Shown: positions 7,072 through 12,901 of the stretch, in pieces
Layout: each line of letters opens with the position of its first letter
How positions within the stretch are numbered: position 1 is the stretch's first letter
Source of the DNA: CAZEYT01 sp964516295
Lineage (GTDB): Bacteria > Verrucomicrobiota > Verrucomicrobiia > Chthoniobacterales > Terrimicrobiaceae
Reading direction: 5' to 3'
DNA: 12,952 bases
Assembly (NCBI GenBank): GCA_964516295.1
Contig: CAZEYT010000079.1
Coordinates: 1-12,952 of the forward strand
Translations under genes and position numbers: made by a program
The notes under the pieces: model-generated
What the model saw: only the letters and a program-made list of their open reading frames with translations
Database searches by the model: none
What the model was told of the DNA's origin: nothing

Positions 7072-7669
7072 TGAGGGACGGGACGATTCCGGCCGGGGCG
7101 GTCGCCCGGCTGCGGCAGGCCACGGGAGCGGCGCATGTGCATTTGGAAGAGCGCTTGGAACGCTCGGCCTTCACGATGGACGCGGTGCCTTATCGGAAAC
7201 TGGTGGCTGCGTTTCTCGGGTTTTTTGACCCGGTGGAGCGGCGGCTGCTCGAGCGCGGGGACTTTGATGCGGAGGATTATACGTTTCACCAGAAGTCGCC
7301 GTGGTTGCGAGCCGATCTGGTCACGCTGGGACTGTCGCGGAACGAGATTGCCGACCTGCCGCGGTGTGCGAAATTGCCCCAGGTCGGAAGTCCGGCAGCC
7401 GCCTTTGGGTGTACGTATGTGCTGGAGGGAGCGACCCTGGGCGGACGGGTGATTCTCCGTCGCTTGAGCGAGGACGTCGCATCGCCGGATGCGCGGCGGT
7501 TTTTTTCTCCTACGGAGCGGACGTTCCGATTCGGTGGCGGGCGTTTTTGCGAGCGGTGGAGCAATTTGCCGCACGCGAGGGCGGTGTCCCCGAGATGGCC
7601 GTGGCGGCGGTGCAGACGTTTCAGTGTCTGGGTGTCTGGCTCGAAGACTGCGGATTTGTGGATGAGTGA
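7071..7669 (+). pseudogene. bphO: BphO-type heme oxygenase, frameshifted
   Basis: Heme oxygenases open heme to biliverdin, the chromophore of bacteriophytochromes. The N-terminal part (145 residues, 7071-7505) has the start LRQATGAAHVHLEERLE, where His22 (or His24) would be the proximal heme ligand, and the distal-helix region GCTYVLEGATLGGRVILRR. At a run of seven T's (7500-7506) the reading frame is lost. The correct C-terminus continues in the -1 frame: FFSYGADVPIRWRAFLRAVEQFA and so on, to the stop at 7667-7669. Joined at the run, the product is about 199 residues, the normal size for BphO. ATG 7071 overlaps the stop of the DUF4336 gene (TGATG). The phytochrome start (7662) overlaps this gene's end by 8 bp, which is the classical bphO-bphP order. 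A sequencing slip in the homopolymer is possible, but the decayed partner next door favours real inactivation. Confidence 0.85.
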
Positions 7670-7968
7670 GACCTTGCGAGCTCCGCGAACCTGTGACAAC
7701 GAGGCTGTCCATCGGTCTGGTGCGATTCAGCCGCACGGGACGTTGTGGGTGGTGGAGGATTCCCTGACGAGGTGTCGCGCGGTAGCGGCGAATTGCGGCG
7801 AGTGGTTACGGGATGGAGGCCGATGTGCAGCGGTCTCTGGAGGCCGGATTCACCCTGCACCTGACCAAGCCGACGGATGTGCAGCAACTCACCGAAGCGC
7901 TGCATTCCCTCGAGCCGAATGATGAGGGAGGACCGCCTACTTCACATCGGCCGGACGGGCAACCATGA
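7662..7968 (+). pseudogene. bphP: Bacteriophytochrome remnant: PAS2 start joined to receiver-domain tail
   Basis: From ATG 7662 the frame encodes MSETLRAPRTCDNEAVH, then SGAIQPHGTLWVVED, then CRAVAANCGEWL. This is the start of a bacteriophytochrome PAS2 domain, including Cys11, the position that binds biliverdin, and the hallmark IQPHG. After about 45 residues the homology stops. In the +1 frame from about 7786 the DNA instead encodes RRIAASGYGMEADVQRSLEAGF, then HLTKPTDVQQL and TEALHSLEPND, ending at the stop 7966-7968. That is the last third of a response-regulator receiver domain, with the SGYG strand and the invariant KP lysine. Everything between (GAF, PHY, histidine kinase, first half of the receiver) is missing. 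A direct repeat GCGGCGA (7785-7791 and 7795-7801) sits at the junction. The last 32 bp overlap the convergent DUF1460 gene. Confidence 0.82.
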
Positions 7969-8815
7969 TGCCGGCGTGGAGCTTGTAGCGATTCAGATAC
8001 GTGCTCAGGCGGCTGTCGAGCGTGACGGCGCGGGCGTTTTTGGAAGCATGGAGGAAGCGAAGGACACCTTTGCTGTCGCGCTTGGCCAGGCCGACGTGCG
8101 ATGTGTAGCTGCCCGGCCAGGTGGTGACGATGGAAATGATGTCCCCGTCGCGGATTTGCTTTTCGGCAGCGGGCACGGAGGCCTTCGGAACATACCAGAT
8201 GCCGCGCTCGGAGAGACCGCGTTCGATTTGGCGCATCTTAGGAATCATCGAAGGATCGGCGCGGAGCTGACGGAAGAATCGCGATCCACTGCCGCCCATG
8301 TAATTCATGGTGCGTGTGAGACGGCGGGCGCCCGGGAGGCTCGGGGTGATGTCTTTCACGAGGCCGCGGCGGGCGTTGTCCTGGAGCCAGTCTTCGAGGT
8401 GGTGGAGCCGAGAGACGAAAGTGCCGTCGCATTTTCCGCCACGGTACCGGTCGAGTTCGATGAGGCGGAGCATGTCCTTGGTGGTCGGGCGGTCGTAGAG
8501 CTTGAGCGCGCGGGCGCCGGCGAGGGAGATTTCGAAAAACGTCCAGCAATCCATGCCGTTCATGTTCACGCTCGGAGCTTCGATGCGGGTGTCGAGCTCG
8601 AGGGTATAGTTCACGTAGGGCGTGCCGACCAGGGCCATGCCGACGCGGGCGGTTCGTTCGCCGATGGGGAGCGCAGCCCAATTCTCGGCGCGGCCGCGGT
8701 CCATGAGCTTCTCAAACTTTTCCTTTCCGACAAAAACCCGGCTCTCCGGCAGCCCGGCCTCGGCGACGGGCGCGACGAGACACAGACTCACAGCCAAAAC
8801 AAACAGTCGCCACAT
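7937..8815 (-). CDS. DUF1460 N-acetylmuramoyl-L-alanine amidase-like exported protein
   Basis: This 292-residue protein has a signal peptide at residues 1-20 (MWRLFVLAVSLCLVAPVAEA). The mature part matches the DUF1460 family, an NlpC/P60-like papain-fold group annotated as N-acetylmuramoyl-L-alanine amidase-like, so a role in cutting or recycling peptidoglycan peptides in the periplasm is likely. Visible motifs are VGTPYVNYTLE (63-73), MNGMDCWTFFE (85-95) with candidate nucleophile Cys90, RYRGGKCDGTFVSRLHHLEDWLQDN (123-147, a family hallmark), and SYTSHVGLA (236-243) with candidate His240. The third member of the active site is probably in LHASKN (255-260). The length fits the family. The gene stands alone: it converges on the phytochrome remnant (32-bp overlap) and is divergent from the DUF4870 gene (79-bp gap). 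Specific substrates are not established from sequence. Confidence 0.85.
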   Translation of the reverse strand: MWRLFVLAVSLCLVAPVAEAGLPESRVFVGKEKFEKLMDRGRAENWAALPIGERTARVGMALVGTPYVNYTLELDTRIEAPSVNMNGMDCWTFFEISLAGARALKLYDRPTTKDMLRLIELDRYRGGKCDGTFVSRLHHLEDWLQDNARRGLVKDITPSLPGARRLTRTMNYMGGSGSRFFRQLRADPSMIPKMRQIERGLSERGIWYVPKASVPAAEKQIRDGDIISIVTTWPGSYTSHVGLAKRDSKGVLRFLHASKNARAVTLDSRLSTYLNRYKLHAGIMVARPADVK

Positions 8816-8894
8816 GGGGGAGGCTTAAACCACCGGCCAAGGAATCGCAACGGCAGGTTTGTCGGCGGCGAAAGTTTCTGATACATACGCCTTT

Positions 8895-9266
8895 ATGGAA
8901 ACGCCCATCCCGTCGCCGCAGCCTCCCGTCAATGACGCCGAAGAACGCCAGTGGATCATTGCCACCCACCTCATCGCCCTGATCGGATTCGTGGTTCCGC
9001 TGGGCAATATCTTCGGCCCGCTGGTGATCTGGCTTCTCAAAAAGCCGCAGTATCCCGCCGTGGATGCCGCTGGCCGGGCGGTCCTGAATTTTCAGATCTC
9101 GTGGACAATCTACGGGATCGTCGCCGGTCTCTCGATCTGGCTGTGCATCGGGATCGTGCTGGCACCGGCGGTGCTCATCGCCTGGCTGGTTTTTCTGATC
9201 ATCGGAGCGGTGAAGGCCGGGAACAACGAGCCTTATACGTTTCCGCTGACGATCAAGTTCCTGTAG
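8895..9266 (+). CDS. DUF4870 (Tic20-like) membrane protein
   Basis: This 123-residue protein has a proline-rich, hydrophilic N-terminus (residues 1-18), a hydrophobic hairpin at about 22-49 (HLIALIGFVVPLGNIFGPLVIW then LKK), the family signature AGRAVLNFQIS near 61-71, and a long hydrophobic stretch at about 72-108 that makes two more spans. DUF4870/Tic20-like proteins are small inner-membrane proteins of unknown role. ATG 8895 is preferred over an in-frame TTG at 8859 because it gives the usual short leader before ERQW. Its 3' end overlaps the convergent minus-strand membrane gene by 14 bp. It is divergent from the DUF1460 gene. Confidence 0.85.
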   Translation: METPIPSPQPPVNDAEERQWIIATHLIALIGFVVPLGNIFGPLVIWLLKKPQYPAVDAAGRAVLNFQISWTIYGIVAGLSIWLCIGIVLAPAVLIAWLVFLIIGAVKAGNNEPYTFPLTIKFL

Positions 9267-9897
9267 GCGCGACGGACTCCGCGACCATCGCGGTAACCTC
9301 GTCGGACTCGCTGCTCGGAATGACGTAGCAGGGCTCGGGGTTCCCGGGTCGAAAGTCAATCCAGCCCGCGAGTTGGAGGGCGGCGAGGTTTTTCTGGAGA
9401 CGGTTGCGGTTTGGAAACACGGCTCCCAACGAGGAGACCGGCACGCGGCCGGTCTCGTAAATGAACTGAAGCAACTCGAAGGCCTCGCGCTGGTGGGGAC
9501 GCCCGAGATGGATTACTGCGCCAAAGTGAGACCAGACCGCGAGGGTGAGCCGCGCCGGCAGGAGGAGGATGTCGGAAAAATTATGCCATCCGATCACGGG
9601 ACGGTCGTCGACCGGACGATAGCGACGACGTGCCTGGCCAATCGCGGCGAAGAGCAAAAGGACAAATCCCGCCGAGACCACGACCGGGTGAATCCACCAT
9701 GGGAGAGAAAGCAGTCGCTCGCCCAAAAGAACCTCCTGGCTGTGTCGGAGCGTCAGAACGGTTAAAAGAACACCCATGACGAGGCCGTAAAGAATCATCC
9801 ACCCCAGCCATGCGCCGAACAGGCTCAGGACGGCAGCAGAAAAAGCATGACGGTTGTGCAGCGAGATCCGCTTTTGGAATTGCTTCGGAGGGATCAT
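9253..9897 (-). CDS. Membrane protein with a winged-helix-like C-terminal segment
   Basis: I do not recognise this 214-residue protein. Two long hydrophobic segments lie at about 19-50 and 66-88, followed by a basic stretch (QARRRYRP). A linker contains IGWHNFSDILLLPARL. At about 135-193 a helix-helix-turn-helix-wing pattern can be seen (REAFELLQFIYETGRV, then SSLGAVFPNRNRLQKNLAALQLAGWIDF and a short strand), which looks like a winged helix by eye only. Such an arrangement could be a membrane-tethered regulator or a protein-protein module. Its ATG overlaps the stop of larE as ATGA (9894-9897), so it is the last, translationally coupled gene of the hemQ-larE operon. The 3' end overlaps the convergent DUF4870 gene by 14 bp. 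Confidence 0.7.
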   Translation of the reverse strand: MIPPKQFQKRISLHNRHAFSAAVLSLFGAWLGWMILYGLVMGVLLTVLTLRHSQEVLLGERLLSLPWWIHPVVVSAGFVLLLFAAIGQARRRYRPVDDRPVIGWHNFSDILLLPARLTLAVWSHFGAVIHLGRPHQREAFELLQFIYETGRVPVSSLGAVFPNRNRLQKNLAALQLAGWIDFRPGNPEPCYVIPSSESDEVTAMVAESVAPTGT

Positions 9898-10676
9898 CGG
9901 TAGCCGCCGGGATCGACCTCCACCCGCGAAAATCCAATGGCAGCAAGGCCGTCACGCATTTGGGTTTCCACCGGGGCCAGCGAGGCCATTTCGGAAGGGG
10001 AAATCTGGACGCGGGCCGCCGGGGGCGGGCCTTCGAGGAATCGGACGCGGAAGACCTTGAAGCCGAGGGAGCGCAGGAGCGCTTCGCCTTGCTCGACAAG
10101 GGTGAGAGCCTCGCGGGTGACGCGGGTGCCATGGGGAATGCGCGATGAAAGACACGGCTGGGCCGGGGCATCGTGGGTCGGGAGACCGAGGGTTCGCGAA
10201 ATCTCACGCACATCGGCCTTCGTGAGTCCGGCCAGTTTGAGGGGGGCCACGACGGCATACTCGGCCGCGGCGCGCGAGCCCGGTCGCAGATCGGCGGGAT
10301 CATCGGCATTTTCTCCGTAGGCGATGGCGGAGAATCCCCGCTGCGTGGCGAGAGCTTCCATCTGCGCGAAAAGTTCGGCTTTGCAGAAGTAGCAACGGTT
10401 CGGAGGATTGGCGAGGTAGGCCTCGTTCTCGAATTCCGTTGTCTTCAAGACCTCGACGTCCGCTCCGAAAAGACGGGCGTGCTCGAGCGCTTCGCGGAGT
10501 GCCTCGCGCGGAAGGCTGGCGCTGTCAGCGATGACTCCGAGCACGTTCCGGCCCAGGACCCGATGGGCGACCGCAAGAAGGCACGTGCTGTCGACCCCGC
10601 CCGAGTAAGCGACGAGGAGCGGCGCATGCGCCCGGAGGATCGCCTCGAGCGTGTCGACTTTTTCTTCCAAGCTCAC
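9894..10676 (-). CDS. larE: LarE-type ATP-dependent sulfur transferase, three-cysteine form
   Basis: This 260-residue PP-loop ATP pyrophosphatase has LVAYSGGVDST (21-31) as its ATP-binding loop, followed by VLGVIADSASLP. The family motif PNRCYFCK (92-99) carries Cys95 and Cys98, and AQPCLSSRIPHGTRV (172-186) carries Cys175. LarE adenylates and thiolates pyridinium biscarboxylate in making the nickel-pincer cofactor of lactate racemase. In the Lactiplantibacillus enzyme a single cysteine (Cys176) is sacrificed; homologs with three cysteines, such as that of Thermotoga maritima, have been reported to hold a [4Fe-4S] cluster that delivers sulfur. This protein has the three-cysteine pattern. The GTG start (10674-10676) is chosen because it overlaps the hemQ stop as GTGA and the family begins there; the longer frame to 10832 is hemQ shadow. 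No larA, larB or larC gene is in the window, so the real substrate is open. Confidence 0.88.
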   Translation of the reverse strand: MSLEEKVDTLEAILRAHAPLLVAYSGGVDSTCLLAVAHRVLGRNVLGVIADSASLPREALREALEHARLFGADVEVLKTTEFENEAYLANPPNRCYFCKAELFAQMEALATQRGFSAIAYGENADDPADLRPGSRAAAEYAVVAPLKLAGLTKADVREISRTLGLPTHDAPAQPCLSSRIPHGTRVTREALTLVEQGEALLRSLGFKVFRVRFLEGPPPAARVQISPSEMASLAPVETQMRDGLAAIGFSRVEVDPGGYR

Positions 10677-11491
10677 AACTGCAAGCGCGCATAAAGCGCA
10701 TCGAGGGGCATTTGGATACCGATGAAAAATTCGCCAAAATCGGCATAAAGCGCGCTGACCTCGTCGAAGCGCATCTCGTAAACAATCGCCTTGATCTCGG
10801 ACGTGGTCCGCGAAAAAAGCGTCACACCCCACTCGCCATCATCGAGACCGGTCGATCCCGTGATGAGCTGGAGGATGCGACCCGCGTACGTGCGGCCCAC
10901 GCGCGCATGACCCGCCATGAGTTTTTTCCGAACTTCAAAATCGAGGGCATACCAATTTTGTTCGGGAACCCGGCGTTTCGACATCGGGTAAAAGCAGACG
11001 ACCGGCCAGTCCGGGAGATTCGGCTCGAGCCGGTCTTTGGAATACTTCGCCATGCGCGTGCGAAACGCCTCGATCTTTTCCAAATGGCCCGGAGAGCCCG
11101 CGGGAAGATTTTCTTCAATCTCGAGCGTGCGGGCATATTCCTCCTCGGACGTGGTGTATTCGCTGCGTTCGGTCATCGAGAGCCAGCTGAAGGCCGGGGA
11201 GAGGACATCGGGTCCGAGAGACAGCGCAAGGCGTTTCGAAAAGGCATCGGCGGTCTGGAGATCGGGCGTCACCAACATGAACCCGAGATCAGCCTTCGGC
11301 GTGACCATGGTCAGGAGGAGAAGCTGGGTGCCCGGCGTGGCGCGGATTTCCTGAACGAGCTCGGCAAGGACGGTCTTCGCTGCAATCCGGGCCGGCTGGT
11401 CGAGAACATCCCAAAGCGAATACTCGATGCGAAAAAACAGGTGGACGACATGGCGCCCCTCGTGCGGCAGAATTTCTGGTAGCGGTTGCAT
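10673..11491 (-). CDS. hemQ: Coproheme decarboxylase / heme synthase HemQ (chlorite dismutase family)
   Basis: This 272-residue protein of the chlorite-dismutase-like family converts coproheme III to heme b with hydrogen peroxide, the last step of the coproporphyrin-dependent route. The first half has GRHVVHLFFRIEYSLWDVL (12-30). The conserved block is CFYPMSKRR..EQNWY (166-181), where Tyr168 matches the catalytic tyrosine position. It is followed by HARVGRTYAGRILQLITGSTGLDDGEWGVTLF, where His195 is the expected proximal heme ligand. An in-frame TTG at 11521 would add ten residues, but the ATG at 11491 fits the family start better. No clear ribosome site is seen. It heads a minus-strand operon with larE (GTGA overlap) and is divergent from the ferredoxin (93-bp gap). 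I know this enzyme mainly from Actinobacteria and Firmicutes, so its presence in a probable diderm is notable. Confidence 0.88.
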   Translation of the reverse strand: MQPLPEILPHEGRHVVHLFFRIEYSLWDVLDQPARIAAKTVLAELVQEIRATPGTQLLLLTMVTPKADLGFMLVTPDLQTADAFSKRLALSLGPDVLSPAFSWLSMTERSEYTTSEEEYARTLEIEENLPAGSPGHLEKIEAFRTRMAKYSKDRLEPNLPDWPVVCFYPMSKRRVPEQNWYALDFEVRKKLMAGHARVGRTYAGRILQLITGSTGLDDGEWGVTLFSRTTSEIKAIVYEMRFDEVSALYADFGEFFIGIQMPLDALYARLQL

Positions 11492-11584
11492 CAGGCGGGA
11501 AAATATGGTCGGGAAACCCAAAAAACGATTGCAATCTGAGCGACGGAAGCCAATTTTGCGATTTCCTCAATCACCAAAAATATC

Positions 11585-11818
11585 ATGGCAGACGTAGCAA
11601 ACAAATACAGCGACAACGTGGGCGGGAAATTCTACGTCGATGACCAGTGCATCGACTGTGATCTCTGCCGCGAGACGGCGCCCGCGAATTTTACCCGCAA
11701 TGATGATGGCGGCCACAGCTACGTCTACAAACAACCCGAAACTCCCGAGGAGGAGGCCCTCTGCAAAGAGGCCATGGAAGGCTGCCCGGTCGAGGCTATC
11801 GGCAGCGACGGCGAGTAA
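11585..11818 (+). CDS. Small single-cluster [4Fe-4S] ferredoxin
   Basis: This 77-residue soluble, acidic electron carrier has CIDCDLCRETAP (Cys22, Cys25, Cys28) and EGCPVEAI (Cys67). These are the four ligands of a single [4Fe-4S] cluster of the ferredoxin type with CxxCxxC...CP spacing. An additional Cys60 (EEEALCKEAMEGCP) lies one helix turn or two before the fourth ligand and may form a disulfide in some relatives. The partner enzyme is unknown. The gene is divergent from hemQ with a 93-bp gap in which I see no convincing promoter or ribosome site. It is followed by a strong terminator, so it is probably monocistronic. Confidence 0.93.
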   Translation: MADVANKYSDNVGGKFYVDDQCIDCDLCRETAPANFTRNDDGGHSYVYKQPETPEEEALCKEAMEGCPVEAIGSDGE

Positions 11819-11833
11819 TCCGAGCGTCCCAAG

Positions 11834-11863
11834 AGGCTCCCGGTTCGCCCCGGGAGCCTTTTT
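11834..11863 (+). terminator. Rho-independent terminator after the ferredoxin
   Basis: AGGCTCCCGG (11834-11843) pairs perfectly with CCGGGAGCCT (11850-11859) around a 6-nt TTCGCC loop and is followed by a T run to 11863. It lies 15 nt after the ferredoxin stop and ends one base before the dciA ATG. Confidence 0.9.
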
Positions 11864-11864
11864 C

Positions 11865-12224
11865 ATGTCCGCCAACCCCTTTCGCCGCCGCGCCCTCGCC
11901 GAATGGCGCGGCCTTCCCGAACCGCCGGACAAACCCGATCGCTGTCTGGCCGTTGGAGCCCTGCTGGAAAAAATTCTGCCAAAGCTTGGCCTCAAGGACC
12001 GGCTCAGCGAACAACAAATTATGGAAGCCTGGCGCGACATCGTCGGCGACTTCCTCGCCCGTCACTCGCTTCCCGTCTCGCTCAGCAGCGGCATTTTGAC
12101 GGTGCAAGTCCTCCAGCCCAGCGTCCGCTACGAACTCGACCGCACGTGGAAGCGCGAGGTCCTCACCAAATTGCAGGCGCGATTCGGAGCGCGGGTGGTG
12201 CGGGAAGTGCGCTTCCGACTTTAG
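11865..12224 (+). CDS. dciA: DUF721 protein, candidate helicase loader DciA
   Basis: This 119-residue protein has a basic, disordered-looking N-terminus (residues 1-25) followed by a DUF721 domain: LEKILPKLGL (about 34-43), IMEAWRDIVGDFLARHSLP with the conserved W...VG, then SSGILTVQVLQPSVRYELD and a C-terminal strand VREVRFRL. DciA is the ancestral bacterial loader of the replicative helicase DnaB, with a KH-like fold that binds DNA and helicase. DUF721 assignment is firm; the loader role is by family. The ATG at 11865 is the only sensible start: the next in-frame Met is well inside the domain. It lies directly behind the ferredoxin terminator with no room for a ribosome site. A second terminator follows at 12255-12280. 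Confidence 0.85.
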   Translation: MSANPFRRRALAEWRGLPEPPDKPDRCLAVGALLEKILPKLGLKDRLSEQQIMEAWRDIVGDFLARHSLPVSLSSGILTVQVLQPSVRYELDRTWKREVLTKLQARFGARVVREVRFRL

Positions 12225-12254
12225 ATCAGCGGCATTTGACCGGCGGAGAGCACC

Positions 12255-12280
12255 GAGGGGATGGGGAATGCCCCTCTTTT
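12255..12280 (+). terminator. Candidate terminator after dciA
   Basis: GAGGGG (12255-12260) pairs with CCCCTC (12271-12276), with a T4 tract behind it (12277-12280). An alternative inner hairpin GGGG-AATG-CCCC (12263-12274) is also possible. It lies about 30 nt past the dciA stop and about 20 nt before the next ATG. Confidence 0.6.
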
Positions 12281-12298
12281 GTGGGATTCGTGGCCGTT

Positions 12299-12529
12299 AT
12301 GCCCAATCCAAATATCTCAGCGACATTAATGAACGAAGACGTTTCAGCGATCATTGCGGCAGCGGAATCCATCAAAGCAAAAATCCCCTTTGGAGTGACG
12401 CTCACTCCGGAGCAACGGCAGGCCCTTCCGAAGCTCGGAACGCAATCCGGAGGATTTGTTGCGGAAGCGCAGGCCGTGGCGTCCACACATCCCGACCTTT
12501 TTCCGGCGGCGTTTGATGCCGAGGAATGA
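12299..12529 (+). CDS. Short hypothetical protein, probably C-terminally truncated
   Basis: This 76-residue protein begins MPNPNISATLMNEDVSAI. It is followed by an amphipathic helix (AAAESIKAKIPF), then LTPEQRQALPKLG and a second helix (GGFVAEAQAVASTHP) ending in DLFPAAFDAEE. I recall this N-terminal pattern (...IKAKLPF...LTPEERRALPKMG...) from small proteins of unknown function in Verrucomicrobiota and Bacteroidota that are clearly longer, continuing with a helical second half. Here the stop comes right at the point where that second half should start, and the next 370 bp carry no matching sequence in any frame. The gene may therefore be truncated, or this may be a short paralog. No ribosome site is seen. 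Membership from memory only; function unknown. Confidence 0.6.
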   Translation: MPNPNISATLMNEDVSAIIAAAESIKAKIPFGVTLTPEQRQALPKLGTQSGGFVAEAQAVASTHPDLFPAAFDAEE

Positions 12530-12900
12530 GGTGGACCCCGTTTTTAAACCAGCGGGAGCTCAAAATAAGCTGTGGAATACGGGAGTGAATGGGTTTTACG
12601 GGTTGGAAACTGGGGGTCAGGGAAACTGGGGAAACTGGGGGTCAGTGTGCATATTCTTTCATCTTTTGCTGGACGCCGTTGGCTGTCGTGGATAGAAGGA
12701 GGAGATGGAGTCTGCACCGACAAGGAGGCAAACGGCGGGAGAAGAAGAGAAGAAATAAGCAAGAATATGCACACTGACCCCCAGTTTCCTGACCCCCAGT
12801 TTTTGCGTGAAGTTCGAGGAGGGGCACTGGATCTCTCCGCTGCTCTTGAAAAGGCCATTCCTCATGGTGGAAGCATCAATGTGATTCTTGAACGCGACTG
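12530..12900. other. Gene-poor stretch with inverted-repeat element
   Basis: No confident gene is present over about 370 bp. From 12530 to 12606 I see no structure worth naming beyond short self-complementary bits (GAGCTC and AAGCTG around 12560). From 12607 to 12802 lies the inverted-repeat element. From 12803 to 12901 a short frame ends just at the next gene's start. Several open frames of 60-110 codons cross this stretch on both strands, but they translate the repeat arms and are not credible genes. Confidence 0.6.
12607..12802. mobile_element. 196-bp inverted-repeat element (REP/MITE-like)
   Basis: A perfect 27-bp inverted repeat occupies 12632-12658 and 12761-12787 (core GGGGGTCAGTGTGCATATTC on the left arm). 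Outside it, AAACTGGGGGTCAG at 12607-12620 is matched in inverse by 12789-12802. The left arm carries an extra partial copy of GAAACTGGGG (12622-12631). The 102-bp interior is purine-rich near the right arm and encodes nothing recognisable. The layout is that of a non-autonomous palindromic element, such as those moved by REP-associated tyrosine (Y1) transposases. No transposase is in the window. Confidence 0.65.
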
Positions 12901-12901
12901 A
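12767..12901 (+). CDS. Possible small coupled ORF, start uncertain
   Basis: An in-frame ATG at 12767 lies inside the right repeat arm and gives a 44-residue peptide. Its first 12 residues (MHTDPQFPDPQF) are repeat-encoded. The rest (LREVRGGALDLSAALEKA, then IPHGGSINVILERD) reads like ordinary coding sequence. The stop overlaps the next ATG as TGATG (12899-12903). It could be the tail of a gene whose front was replaced by the repeat element. I do not recognise it. Confidence 0.3.
   Translation: MHTDPQFPDPQFLREVRGGALDLSAALEKAIPHGGSINVILERD

Noticed and set aside
7877..8881. Plus-strand open frame (334 codons) opposite the DUF1460 gene
   Set aside because: The minus-strand protein has a signal peptide and clear family motifs. 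The plus frame is its antisense and only looks protein-like because of codon bias.
10677..10832. N-terminal extension of LarE to 10832
   Set aside because: The added 52 residues are the antisense-free overlap of hemQ in another frame. The GTG at 10676 overlapping the hemQ stop gives the normal family start.
12607..12802. CRISPR-like array
   Set aside because: The repeated units are inverted copies with one irregular interior and no regular spacers; no cas gene is present.
12544..12858. Minus-strand frame of 104 codons across the repeat element
   Set aside because: Most of its translation is repeat-arm sequence, read in several frames with similar length; there is no domain and no credible start context.
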